Shown: positions 15,313 through 24,286 of the stretch, one piece after another | Numbering within the stretch: the stretch's first letter is position 1 | Layout of the letters: each line of letters opens with the position of its first letter | NCBI RefSeq assembly: GCF_023227905.1 | Contig: NZ_JALOCF010000050.1 | Coordinates: forward strand, 1 to 37,079 | From: Methylobacter sp. | Lineage (GTDB): Bacteria > Pseudomonadota > Gammaproteobacteria > Methylococcales > Methylomonadaceae | Reading direction: 5' to 3' | DNA: 37,079 bases | Made by a program: the position numbers and the translations under genes | The notes under the pieces: generated by a model | Databases searched by the model: none | What the model saw: only the letters and a program-made list of their open reading frames with translations | Told to the model about the DNA's origin: nothing

Positions 15313-15354
15313 TCAGTGGTTGATATTTTTAAAATGAATATTAAGTATTTTCAT
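15313..15354 (-). pseudogene. sbcC 5' remnant (13 codons) at attR
   Basis: The right att copy still reads as the sbcC N-terminus (MKILNIHFKNIN) but runs into element DNA and stops at TGA 13 codons in. It marks which side of the element is the original upstream region of sbcC. Confidence 0.85.
15319..15354. repeat. attR (36-bp direct repeat)
   Basis: Right copy of the 36-bp att repeat, differing from 8022-8057 only at the silent position in codon 4. The host flank starts at 15355. Confidence 0.92.
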
Positions 15355-15401
15355 TGGCTGACGAATTTGCTCTGCAACAGCTGGAGATTTTCAAATAAGG
15401 C

Positions 15402-15407
15402 ATTATA
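15402..15407 (-). promoter_or_regulatory. native -10 element of sbcC, now upstream of the integrase
   Basis: A perfect TATAAT on the minus strand, 48 bp upstream of the ATG of the attR copy. The -35 region is poor (TTGGGA at a spacing of 19), so the promoter may need an activator. In an empty site it would give sbcC a short leader. In the integrated state it points at attR and the integrase gene. Confidence 0.45.
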
Positions 15408-15619
15408 ACGCCGTCTGTCGATTTTTTCCCAACCTATGCGATAGGCCGTAATAACCGGCAAATATAATGCTCAAAACAAAGCGGCACAACCTGAATCTTT
15501 TGAAAAATTGGATGAAAGCCATGTTCGGTAAAATCCGGAAATTGAAATATTCGTTTATAGCCGAGCGGTAAGTACATGCATAAGAAACATCTGCTAAAAT
15601 GAAGCAAGGAGGAAATTTA

Positions 15620-17761
15620 ATGCTGAAAAAAACTTTACGTTGGCTGCTGACCTTGATTTACAAGGTTGAAGTTAGAGGGCTGGATAACTATAAAAAAGCC
15701 GGAAAACGTGTCCTGATCATATCCAATCACACATCCTTTCTGGACCCGTTACTGTTGGGTGTATTTCTACCCGATGACATCACTTTTGCGATCAATACCC
15801 AGATTTCCGAGCGCTGGTGGCTAAAGCCTTTTTTAAGGTTATCCCGCGTCTTTCCAATGGATCCGACCCATCCTTTGTCACTGAAGGATTTGATTCATCA
15901 TTTGCAGAAAGACACCCGTACTGTTATTTTTCCTGAAGGCCGCATTACCGTGACCGGCTCGTTAATGAAAATCTACGACGGCACCGGCATGGTCGCCGAT
16001 AAATCCGAAGCGGCCATATTGCCGGTACGCATTGAAGGGGCCGAATACACGCATTTTTCCAGATTGCGCAATATCGTACGCCTGCGCTTATTTCCCAAAA
16101 TCACGATCCAGATTTTGCCCCATACCTTCGTTACGCATCCTGAAGGCTTAACAGGCAAGAACCGCCGTAAATACAGCGGACATGTCCTGGCCGATATTAT
16201 GACCGAGATGATGTTTGCAACCAGTCATTATCGGCAGACCATTTTCGCCAGCCTGCTTGAAGCACGCAAAATACATGGCGGCAAACATAGGGTTGCCAAC
16301 GATATGGAGCGCAAGCCGTTATGTTATGACGATTTAATCACCCGCTCGATCATTATCGGCAATGTTTTAAAGAAGACGACAGCCGAGCGGGAAAATGTCG
16401 GGGTTTTCTTGCCCAATTCGACCAAAACCCTGGCGGTTATTCTGGGCTTGCAGCTTTATGGCCGGGTGCCGACCATGCTGAATTTTTCGACCGGCTCGGC
16501 TGGCATGATTTCCGCTTGTAATACAGCGCAAGTCAAAACCGTTTTGACATCCCGTCGTTTTATAGAAATGGCTAAGTTAAACGACGATGCCGAGCACTTG
16601 GGCGAGCAGGTTCAACTGGTCTATCTGGAAGACTTGGCCGGACGTCTGTCGGCATGGGATAAATTTCAGGGCTTGGTGCAATGCAAAACCGCCAATATCT
16701 GGTACAAACACACCCAATATAGTCCAGATAGCCCGGCGGTGGTTTTATTTACTTCCGGTTCTGAAGGCATGCCCAAAGGGGTTGTGCTGTCCCATGCCAA
16801 TATCTTATCCAACCTTAAACAATTGGAAGCGCGGATCAATTTTAATGCGCGCGATGTGGTGCTCAACTTTTTGCCGATGTTTCATTCGTTCGGCTTTACC
16901 GTCGGCACGATGCTGCCGATACTGCATGGCATGACCACCTTTTTCTATCCAACGCCTCTGCATTTTGCGGTGATTCCTGAAATCGCTTATGAAACCAGCG
17001 CCACCATCATGTTCGGCACCAATACCTTTTTAGCCGGTTATGCTAAAAAAGCCCACGCCTATGATTTTTTCAATATGCGTTATGTCGTTGCCGGAGCCGA
17101 AAAGTTGCAGGAAACCACCCGCCAGCTTTGGATGGACAAATTTGGCATACGTATCCTGGAAGGTTACGGTGTCACCGAAACGACACCTATTGTCTCTGTG
17201 AATACGCCGATCGACTATAAATCCGGTACTGTAGGGCGGTTTATGCCGTCTATGGAATACAAATTGGAGCCGGTTGATGGCATTGACGATGCAGGAAGGC
17301 TTCATCTAGCCGGGCCCAATATCATGCGGGGTTACCTGCTGCCAGAGAACCCGGGAAAACTGGTGCCGCCCAAATCAATCTACGGCGAAGGCTGGCATGA
17401 TACCGGCGATATTGTGCATGTCGATAATGAAGGCTTTCTTAGCATACGCGGCCGCAGCAAACGTTTTGCCAAGGTCAGCGGTGAGATGGTTTCATTAACC
17501 GCCGTAGAACAGATGGCGACCAATGCCTGGCCGGATGCGCACCATGCCGTAATCAGCTTGCCTGATCCAAAAAAAGGCGAGCAGGTTATCTTGGTCACCA
17601 CTCAAAAGCAGGCGACGCTTCATGACTTGGCGGCGGCATCTAAAGGCGTGGCTCATATCCTGATGCCCAAGAAGATTTTGATTGTTGATGCGATTCCGGT
17701 GATGGCGTCCGGCAAGACCAATTACATCGCCGTAGCAGAATTGGCAGCCGGCAAAGTGTAG
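15620..17761 (+). CDS. aas: bifunctional acyltransferase / acyl-ACP synthetase (Aas)
   Basis: A 713-residue protein, close to the 719 of E. coli Aas. I start it at the ATG at 15620 because GGAGG lies 7 bp upstream; the earlier in-frame ATG at 15599 has none. The N-terminal PlsC-type acyltransferase domain (about 1-200) has the HX4D motif His37-Asp42 (NHTSFLD) and FPEGR. The remainder is an adenylate-forming domain with LFTSGSEGMPKGVVLSHAN, GYGVTETTP, and DTGDIV. Aas re-acylates lysophosphatidylethanolamine in the inner membrane, recycling the lysolipid left after lipoprotein maturation. The partner transporter lplT follows. In E. coli the order is lplT-aas, so it is reversed here. Confidence 0.93.
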   Translation: MLKKTLRWLLTLIYKVEVRGLDNYKKAGKRVLIISNHTSFLDPLLLGVFLPDDITFAINTQISERWWLKPFLRLSRVFPMDPTHPLSLKDLIHHLQKDTRTVIFPEGRITVTGSLMKIYDGTGMVADKSEAAILPVRIEGAEYTHFSRLRNIVRLRLFPKITIQILPHTFVTHPEGLTGKNRRKYSGHVLADIMTEMMFATSHYRQTIFASLLEARKIHGGKHRVANDMERKPLCYDDLITRSIIIGNVLKKTTAERENVGVFLPNSTKTLAVILGLQLYGRVPTMLNFSTGSAGMISACNTAQVKTVLTSRRFIEMAKLNDDAEHLGEQVQLVYLEDLAGRLSAWDKFQGLVQCKTANIWYKHTQYSPDSPAVVLFTSGSEGMPKGVVLSHANILSNLKQLEARINFNARDVVLNFLPMFHSFGFTVGTMLPILHGMTTFFYPTPLHFAVIPEIAYETSATIMFGTNTFLAGYAKKAHAYDFFNMRYVVAGAEKLQETTRQLWMDKFGIRILEGYGVTETTPIVSVNTPIDYKSGTVGRFMPSMEYKLEPVDGIDDAGRLHLAGPNIMRGYLLPENPGKLVPPKSIYGEGWHDTGDIVHVDNEGFLSIRGRSKRFAKVSGEMVSLTAVEQMATNAWPDAHHAVISLPDPKKGEQVILVTTQKQATLHDLAAASKGVAHILMPKKILIVDAIPVMASGKTNYIAVAELAAGKV

Positions 17762-17834
17762 GGTACGCACCGCGTACCATTTCCAAAGTGTTGAGGCTCA
17801 ATAAAACCCAATAGGGTACGCGGTGCGTACCCTA
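17759..17834. repeat. inverted repeat, REP-like, between aas and lplT
   Basis: Arms of about 20 bp (17759-17778 and 17813-17834) are near-perfect inverted copies around a 34-bp spacer. The second arm matches the reverse complement of the first and is itself nearly palindromic in layout. The stop codon TAG of aas is the first three bases of the left arm. A run of T residues is missing, so it is a repeat unit rather than a terminator. It may stabilise the aas mRNA or lower lplT expression. Confidence 0.75.
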
Positions 17835-17856
17835 CGCGACTGAATTACTACCCTGC

Positions 17857-19032
17857 ATGAACAAACAACTCTACCCGTTACTGATCGCCCAGTTCTTGTC
17901 CGCATTTGCCGATAACGCTATTTTATTCACAGTGATTGCGATAGTGATGCAGTCTGCGCAGCTGGCAAGCTGGTATGTTCCGGCCTTGCAGAGCGCGTTT
18001 TTGGTTGCTTTCGTGATACTGGCTCCGTGGGTGGGCGGGTTTGCCGATAATCATCCCAAAGCCCGGGTGTTAATTATCGGCAATCTGATCAAAGCGGTGG
18101 GCGCGGTATTATTGCTGTGCAAAGTCGAGCCGTTGCTTGCTTACTGTGTGGTTGGCGTGGGTGCGGCCATTTACAGTCCGGCAAAATACGGCATTCTGCC
18201 GGAACTGGCAGGGCACGAAATGCTGGTTAAAGCGAACAGCTGGATTGAAGGCTCCACTATTCTGGCTATCCTGATGGGCATGGTGATAGGCGCGAAAGTG
18301 GCCGATTATTCGATAGCTTGGGCGCTAATCGGGACCATCGTCACTTTTATCATCTCCGCATTGACTACTTTGTTTTTACCGGCGGGCGTCGTCAAAAAAA
18401 CGGCTCCGGGTTCGACACTGCTGATGTTTTGGCGGGAAATAACACTGTTTTTTACCACGCCGCGATCACGCTTTGCGATCCTTGGCGGTTCTTTATTCTG
18501 GGCCGCAGCAGCAACGTTAAGAGTGATTATCGTGGCCTGGGCGCCGCTGATTTTATTGTCAAAAAATGCGTCCGAAATTGCTGAACTGACATTATTTATC
18601 GCTATCGGCATCATAGCCGGATCGGCATTGGCGCCTGGGTTAATTCCGCTGGAGCATTTACGCCGCGCGCGAATCCCCGCTTATTTAATGGCTTTATTTA
18701 TTTTCGGGCTGAGTCTGACAGACAGCATCTGGCCGGCCCGGTTTGCGCTGTTTTTTACCGGAGCCATGGGCGGCATGTTTATCGTTCCCGTTAATGCGGC
18801 GTTGCAGGAACTGGGGCAGCAGAGCATCGGCAGCGGCAGTGCGGTTGCTTTGCAAGGTTTTTTTCAGAATCTGACCATGCTGGCCGCGGTCGGCAGCTAC
18901 ACCTATGCCGCATCGCAAAATGTTGATCCTGTTTTAGCGATGCTGAGTTTGGCTATGCTGGTTTTTCTGGCTACTTTTCTGGTATCGCTGCATTTGCCGG
19001 ATAATCAGGCCGGGAAGCTCGGCCGAATCTGA
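17857..19032 (+). CDS. lplT: lysophospholipid transporter LplT
   Basis: A 391-residue major facilitator protein with about 12 membrane segments. The N-terminus LLIAQFLSAFADNAILFTV and the IYSPAKYGILPEL segment are characteristic of LplT. It flips lysophosphatidylethanolamine from the outer to the inner leaflet of the cytoplasmic membrane so that Aas can re-acylate it. The two genes are 95 bp apart with an inverted repeat between them. LplT is convergent with the UMF1-type transporter (gap 35 bp). Confidence 0.93.
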   Translation: MNKQLYPLLIAQFLSAFADNAILFTVIAIVMQSAQLASWYVPALQSAFLVAFVILAPWVGGFADNHPKARVLIIGNLIKAVGAVLLLCKVEPLLAYCVVGVGAAIYSPAKYGILPELAGHEMLVKANSWIEGSTILAILMGMVIGAKVADYSIAWALIGTIVTFIISALTTLFLPAGVVKKTAPGSTLLMFWREITLFFTTPRSRFAILGGSLFWAAAATLRVIIVAWAPLILLSKNASEIAELTLFIAIGIIAGSALAPGLIPLEHLRRARIPAYLMALFIFGLSLTDSIWPARFALFFTGAMGGMFIVPVNAALQELGQQSIGSGSAVALQGFFQNLTMLAAVGSYTYAASQNVDPVLAMLSLAMLVFLATFLVSLHLPDNQAGKLGRI

Positions 19033-19067
19033 AATTGGTTTTTGCGGCTGAAGCGGTTTTTCCTGAA

Positions 19068-20426
19068 TTAACCTGCCTTATTCAATATTACGCCCGAGCT
19101 GATTGCGGCGGCTTTACCTCTGCTTTCGTTGACTTTGAGCAGCAAAACCAGGCCAACGATGAAAAACGATAAAGTCGACAGCAATGACATCCGGTGGTTG
19201 CCATGGCTCCAGTAATTTATCAGGCCGTAGCTCAACGGGCCTATTATGGCCGATAAGCGATTGACCAAACCCCATAACCCTAAAAATTCTCCCGCCCGCT
19301 CAGTCGGTGAAAATTTACTGACCAAAGCACGCCCGACAGCCTGGCTTGCTCCCATGGCCAGACCGATAATATTTCCGGCTATCCACATATGCGCGGGCTT
19401 GTCGGCAATTAACGCCACTAACACCGCAACAATCCAGATAAGCAGGGTAATGGTCAGCGTTGGAACCGAGCCTATTCGGTCTTGTAAATGTCCACAGATA
19501 AAAGCACCGACGGCGGCAGTCACATTAACGACCATAATCAGCATAATCAACGATTGGGTATCAAAGCCCATGACTTCCCGCGCATAAACGGCGGATAGAA
19601 CCACCACGGTGCTAACACCCGACTGGTAGACACCGAGTGTTATCAAAAACCAGAGCAAGTCGCGAAAGCGGATCGCTTCTTTAAAAGTATGCGTCAGCCG
19701 GGCATAACTTATCTGTAGATTTGACAGCCCCTGGGTTAGCGCAACAGGTATTGCCCGTTCTCGTAGCCAAAGAAAAGTAGGGGCGGCCGTCAATGCAAAG
19801 ATTACAGCGGTAATCAGTAAGGTAACAGGAACAAAATGAGTTTCGGGCAGTCCGCGTTGCCTGGCCCAGGTAATGTAGGCAAGACAAATCCCTAATGTCA
19901 GAAGACCGCCAAAATAGCCCAGACTCCAACCATAACCGGACATTTTGCCCATGTTTTTCTCAGGCACAATCTCCGGCAGAAACGCGGCAATCAGGTTTTC
20001 GCCGAAGGCAAACATGACGGCTGATAGGGTAACCAGCGCCATCCCGAGACCTATATCGCCGGGACCGACCAATGCCAGTAAGGCTGTCGATAAGATGCAG
20101 CCCACAGAGGAAATCAGCAGGAAGCGTTTCTTCCAAGCCCGATGATCGGCAATGGCGCCTATCAGCGGTCCGCCGATCATGACTATCAAATTAGCCATGC
20201 CGATGGACAGAGACCAAAGCAGGGTTGATAAACCGGGGGCGACGCCTTGCGCGGCGCCGGCGACCACACCAACAAAGTAGGCGCTGAAGATAGTGGTTTG
20301 CACCACCGTGGTATAACCGGAGTTGGCAAAATCATATAAAGCCCAGGCCAGCAATTCCTTGCGGCTTGCATTGCCAATTAACCGGCTATCTTGGTCAGTA
20401 AACGGTTTATTTTGATCGCTGTTCAT
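19068..20426 (-). CDS. MFS transporter, UMF1 / Atg22-like family
   Basis: A 452-residue protein from the ATG at 20426; a TTG at 20444 is less likely. The N-terminal motif LLAWALYDFANSGYTTVV is the hallmark of the UMF1 branch of the major facilitator superfamily (related to yeast Atg22). About 12 membrane segments are visible, with a GPLIGAIADH motif after segment 2 and a matching GHLQDRIGS loop in the second half. Substrates of bacterial members are not established; amino acids or sugars have been suggested by homology. No operon partner: the gene upstream is over 400 bp away on the other strand. Confidence 0.85.
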   Translation of the reverse strand: MNSDQNKPFTDQDSRLIGNASRKELLAWALYDFANSGYTTVVQTTIFSAYFVGVVAGAAQGVAPGLSTLLWSLSIGMANLIVMIGGPLIGAIADHRAWKKRFLLISSVGCILSTALLALVGPGDIGLGMALVTLSAVMFAFGENLIAAFLPEIVPEKNMGKMSGYGWSLGYFGGLLTLGICLAYITWARQRGLPETHFVPVTLLITAVIFALTAAPTFLWLRERAIPVALTQGLSNLQISYARLTHTFKEAIRFRDLLWFLITLGVYQSGVSTVVVLSAVYAREVMGFDTQSLIMLIMVVNVTAAVGAFICGHLQDRIGSVPTLTITLLIWIVAVLVALIADKPAHMWIAGNIIGLAMGASQAVGRALVSKFSPTERAGEFLGLWGLVNRLSAIIGPLSYGLINYWSHGNHRMSLLSTLSFFIVGLVLLLKVNESRGKAAAISSGVILNKAG

Positions 20427-20862
20427 ATCCGAAGCCTGCCACAATCGTCATTTTTATCGCCCTTCAATATTAGGAGAGTAGTGTTTTTTAATTAAAGTGT
20501 ATCAGCTTCATACCTGTGGATGGTAGATTGGGCTTTCGCGTCGACCTTTACCCCGGCATGAAAGAGGCGATATGTGAAGCGCTCTTTCGCCGACGCCGGG
20601 TTACAGGAATTCAGGCGGAAGAACATCCATTTTGTAAGTCTTTTTTTAAATCCTGTTATGCTATTGATGGTAGACAGTTATACTTTATACATTCGGTTGC
20701 CGTAAAAAATTAGACCTTGTGCCGGAATGCTTAAGCTGAGTTTGCATGCGCCCGGAGTTGGTTTTTAAAGCATTTGTATCAGTCGGATAATCAGGAAATA
20801 CAAAAACGGCTAACGATTATAAGCAAGCTTTAAACTAGAATAATAATGAGGAACCTATAGAA
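20427..20862. other. non-coding region with a large hairpin
   Basis: 436 bp with no convincing gene. A 49-bp hairpin lies at 20552-20600: outer stem CCCGGC/GCCGGG, inner stem GAAAGAG/CTCTTTC. It looks like a repeat unit. The open frame over 20516-20713 has no family resemblance or start signal and was not called. The region must hold the promoters of the two divergent genes. Confidence 0.45.
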
Positions 20863-21138
20863 ATGAAGCTATTTGAACTCGGAAAAATTACCATGACGCC
20901 ATCGGCTATTTCAATTATAGCCAGCTATAAAGTAGCTGTTGGAGACCTGCTGGACAGGCATGAAAAAGGTGATTACGGGGATGTGTCAGAGGTGGATTGG
21001 CGTGAGAATACGTTTGCGTTATTACCTCAATCGATTGAAAGAATAATGTCGGTCTATAGTATTAAAAACGAAAAAATATGGGTTATCACCGACCCGGACA
21101 GAAAAGTAACAACGCTATTAACGGAAGAGGATTTTTAA
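20863..21138 (+). CDS. small conserved protein of a mobile-associated family
   Basis: A 91-residue protein. GAGG lies 11 bp before the ATG. The layout LGKITMTPSA..., DLLDRHEKGDYGDVSEVDWREN, and KIWVITDPDRKVTTLLTEEDF matches a family often annotated as plasmid-related or, loosely, as a restriction subunit, in which the GDWGDL...EN and WIITEADRS..T.LLPEEY motifs recur. Function is unknown; homologues often sit on plasmids or in islands. Here it stands alone between two host genes, possibly a leftover of an earlier insertion. Confidence 0.75.
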   Translation: MKLFELGKITMTPSAISIIASYKVAVGDLLDRHEKGDYGDVSEVDWRENTFALLPQSIERIMSVYSIKNEKIWVITDPDRKVTTLLTEEDF

Positions 21139-21313
21139 CGAGTTAATCGGACTATCGAATAAAAAGCTGTTTGCTTAATGAGTAACAGCGAGACCGGCTG
21201 TATTCATAGGCCGGGTCAAATGCTTTATCATTAATTCAATAAATTGGAGCTCAATGCCGGGTTGCAGAAGGATGCAGCCTGCTAAGAATCCGTAGCAAGG
21301 GAAAATAATAATA

Positions 21314-24286
21314 ATGATAAGTTTCCACCAGCTTGCGACGCCGCTAAAGCAACTCGGCGTAGCCGCACTTTATGCGTTGCTAGGTTTGACTATCCTTGAC
21401 TGTTGTTCAGGCAACGGTGTTATCAGCATTATCTGGCTGCCAGCAGGGCTGGCGCTGTCGGTTTTGTTGTTAGGCGGAAACAAGTATGCCTGCGGGATAT
21501 TTCTTGGCGCTCTCGTAGCCAACGTAATGACAGTAAACTCCTCTGGGCTGGCTATAGCCATAGCCATAGCCAGCACGCTGGAAGCGCTTTTGGCAAGCTT
21601 GCTGCTGAAGCGCTACGAAATTTTTAATCAACCCTCCCTATCGACTCGCACCTATTTGCAACTGCTTATAGCCGGCGGTATTGCCAGCGTTGTGGCCGCA
21701 TTGCTCGGAACCTCAGCGTTGGTTTTTTTCGGGTTCGTAACCGAAGAAACGTTTTTTCAGCACCTGACATATTGGTGGCGGGGGGATATGCTGGGTATCG
21801 CCTTGGTTACCCCGATGATTTTGATCTGGCGGCAAGCGCCTGACGATTGGCTTAGGCCGAATCGGCTGGTTGAGCTCATTTTGTTGATGGGGTTGGCTTT
21901 TTTGGCCGGCCAGATGATTTTTATAGGATGGCTGTACGAAGAAGCCGGCAGTATCGCCAAGGCCTACTGGGTATTTCTGTTTATGACTTGGGCGGCGGTC
22001 CGTATGGGGCCTCATGCGTTGGTCATGATCCTTATTATGACGGCAATTCAAGGGTTTTTAGGCGCCCGGCAGGGAACCGGCTTTTTCGCAGAGGATATTA
22101 CCAAAACCTATTTGACCAGTTATTGGTTCTTTATGATGATACTGTCCGTGACAGGTACGGCGCTGGCTACCCATTTCGTCGCGCGTAGCCGGGCCGAACA
22201 GACGCTGGCAGCGAGTGAAGGCTATCAACGTGCTATCTTCAATGCCACGCCGGATGCCATGTTGATTAGCGACAAGCAGGGCATTATTACCCAGGTCAAC
22301 CGCCAGGCCGAGCTACTGCTGGGCTATAAGCTTGGAGAGCTGATTGGTCAGTCGATTGAAGTTTTGGTGCCGGAAGGCTTTCGCCCAAGGCATCCTGAGT
22401 TCCACGCCAAATATGTTGCCGCACCGGTAGCCAGGCCGATGGGAGTCGGGCGAACAGTACAGGCGCGACGCAAAGACGGCAGAACTTTCGACGTGGATAT
22501 TAGCATAAGCCCGATTAAAACGGATCAAGGCTTGTTTTTCGCCTGCGCATTACGAGACGTCACTTCACGTAAGCAAGCGGATGCGCATCTTCGCATTGCC
22601 GCCATTGCTTTCGAGTCGAATGAACCGATGGTTATCACCGATGCCAATAATATTATTTTACAAGTTAACCAAGCGTTTACTAAATCCACCGGCTACACAA
22701 AAGAAGAGGCCGTCGGCCAGAAGGTAAATTTACTTAAGTCCGGCCGTCATGGCGAGGCCTTTTATAAAGCCATGTGGGAAACCATCGAGCTCACCGGGAC
22801 ATGGCAGGGAGAAATTTGGGATCGGCGCAAGAATGGCGAAATTTATCCCAAATGGCTGATCATCTCGGTTGTTAGAGGGGATGATGGTGCGGTTACCCAT
22901 TATGTCGGAACCCATATCGACATTACTGAGCGCAAGGCTGCCGAGGAGCAGATCAAACAGCTGGCTTTTTATGATCCGCTGACCCAATTGCCCAATCGCC
23001 GGCTGTTGCAGGAACGCTTGAAACACGGCATTGATGTGGAACGGCGTGGCGGCAAACAACTGGCACTGCTGATGCTCGATTTGGATCGATTTAAATCGGT
23101 AAACGACAGCATGGGACATCTGGTGGGCGACGAGTTGCTACAGCAAGTCGCTAAAAGAATCACCAGCCGGTTGCGCGAAGTCGACATGGTGGCCCGTTTG
23201 GGAGGCGACGAGTTCATTGTGTTGCTGGAAGATATCGCACATCCCGAAGATGCCGCACGAGTGGCTGAAGATATCATCGCTGACTTAAGCAAGCCTTTTT
23301 GCGTGGATCAGGGCGAGGAAATACAAATCAGCGCCAGCATCGGCATTAGTTTGTATCCGCAACATGGGGGCAATCCTGAGCTACTGATGGACCATGCCGA
23401 TACGGCGTTGTATCAGGCCAAAGATGCGGGGCGTAGCTGCTTCGCTTATTTCTCGGAAGACTTTACGATTGCGGCTCGCGAGCGCATTGCGCTGGAATCG
23501 CGTCTACGGCGGGCGATTGAGCAACAGGATCTGTGTGTTTTTTATCAGCCGCAGGTAGATATTGCCAGCGGCCGCATCGTTGGCGCAGAGGCATTGGTGC
23601 GCTGGCTGGATCCGGTTGAGGGGCTGATTCCGCCGATCCGCTTTATCCCTATTGCCGAGGAAACCGGCCTGATCATCGCGATTGGCGAATGGGTGCTGCG
23701 GGAAACCTGCCGGCAAGGCCGACAGTGGCTGGATGCGGGGTTGCCACGGTTAAACTTGGCGGTCAATGTGTCACCCCAGCAGTTCCGGCGCAGCGATATT
23801 TGCGGCTTGGTTGCCAAGGTGTTGAAAGATACCGGTTTTCCGGCCAGTCAACTGGAACTGGAAATAACCGAAAGCGGATTGATGGAAAATCAGACTAACG
23901 CGACAGAGATTCTCAACTGCCTGCGCGGTCAGGGTATTCGGCTGGCTATTGACGACTTCGGCACCGGCTATTCATCGCTTGCTTACCTTAAGCACTTCCC
24001 ATTGGACATGTTAAAAATCGATAAGAGCTTTATCGATGACATTCCTCATTTGCAATATGACATGGAAATTGCATCTACGATTATTGCGATGGGGCATATT
24101 TTGGGCTTTAAAGTCTTGGCCGAAGGCGTGGAAACGCCGGAGCAGCTGGACTTCTTGCGGGAAAAAGGCTGTGACATGTATCAGGGCTATATCAAAAGCC
24201 GCCCCCTACCTGCGGAAGAGTTTGCAAAATTATTGGGTAAACCGACTGCGACCTTGATTAGTCGCCAAGAGATGCCGCAACTGTAA
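21314..24286 (+). CDS. MASE1-PAS-PAS-GGDEF-EAL c-di-GMP turnover protein
   Basis: A 990-residue inner-membrane protein. The N-terminal MASE1 sensor (about 10-290) has eight or so membrane segments and the typical IIWLPAGLALSVLLL and WWRGDMLGIALVTP motifs. Two PAS domains follow (about 300-420 and 430-545). The diguanylate cyclase domain has an intact GGDEF (630-634) with the RxxD inhibitory site at 621-624, five residues upstream. The phosphodiesterase domain has EAL at 759-761, ELEITES, DDFGTGYSS and AEGVET. Both catalytic sites look complete, so the protein may make or degrade c-di-GMP depending on its signal. AAGGG precedes the ATG by 13 bp. Its 3' end overlaps the convergent TetR gene by 29 bp. 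Confidence 0.94.
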   Translation: MISFHQLATPLKQLGVAALYALLGLTILDCCSGNGVISIIWLPAGLALSVLLLGGNKYACGIFLGALVANVMTVNSSGLAIAIAIASTLEALLASLLLKRYEIFNQPSLSTRTYLQLLIAGGIASVVAALLGTSALVFFGFVTEETFFQHLTYWWRGDMLGIALVTPMILIWRQAPDDWLRPNRLVELILLMGLAFLAGQMIFIGWLYEEAGSIAKAYWVFLFMTWAAVRMGPHALVMILIMTAIQGFLGARQGTGFFAEDITKTYLTSYWFFMMILSVTGTALATHFVARSRAEQTLAASEGYQRAIFNATPDAMLISDKQGIITQVNRQAELLLGYKLGELIGQSIEVLVPEGFRPRHPEFHAKYVAAPVARPMGVGRTVQARRKDGRTFDVDISISPIKTDQGLFFACALRDVTSRKQADAHLRIAAIAFESNEPMVITDANNIILQVNQAFTKSTGYTKEEAVGQKVNLLKSGRHGEAFYKAMWETIELTGTWQGEIWDRRKNGEIYPKWLIISVVRGDDGAVTHYVGTHIDITERKAAEEQIKQLAFYDPLTQLPNRRLLQERLKHGIDVERRGGKQLALLMLDLDRFKSVNDSMGHLVGDELLQQVAKRITSRLREVDMVARLGGDEFIVLLEDIAHPEDAARVAEDIIADLSKPFCVDQGEEIQISASIGISLYPQHGGNPELLMDHADTALYQAKDAGRSCFAYFSEDFTIAARERIALESRLRRAIEQQDLCVFYQPQVDIASGRIVGAEALVRWLDPVEGLIPPIRFIPIAEETGLIIAIGEWVLRETCRQGRQWLDAGLPRLNLAVNVSPQQFRRSDICGLVAKVLKDTGFPASQLELEITESGLMENQTNATEILNCLRGQGIRLAIDDFGTGYSSLAYLKHFPLDMLKIDKSFIDDIPHLQYDMEIASTIIAMGHILGFKVLAEGVETPEQLDFLREKGCDMYQGYIKSRPLPAEEFAKLLGKPTATLISRQEMPQL

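Larger units (their letters stand above)
8022..15354. mobile_element. integrated element of about 7.3 kb in the 5' end of sbcC
   Basis: Bounded by 36-bp direct repeats (8022-8057 and 15319-15354, one mismatch). It contains a tyrosine integrase next to the right end, a DNA-binding coiled-coil protein, an AlpA-type regulator, a hypothetical plus DUF3987 replication-type pair, four or five very small proteins, and two lipoprotein genes at the left end. All genes point left. No capsid, terminase, portal, relaxase or conjugation gene is present, so it is a non-autonomous or satellite-like integrative element rather than a prophage or ICE. The lipoprotein genes are clearly richer in A+T than the flanking host genes, which fits foreign origin. 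Confidence 0.9.

Noticed and set aside
8022..15354. Prophage or conjugative element
   Set aside because: No capsid, portal, terminase, lysis, relaxase or type IV secretion genes are present.
19033..19067. Bidirectional terminator between the convergent transporter genes
   Set aside because: Only a three-bp GCT/AGC core with T-runs; too weak to call.
20516..20713. Plus-strand frame in the gap before the small mobile-associated gene
   Set aside because: It translates a hairpin repeat, has no ribosome binding site and no recognisable domain.
21191..21313. Possible riboswitch in the leader of the c-di-GMP gene
   Set aside because: Short hairpins are present, but the conserved parts of the known c-di-GMP riboswitches are absent.
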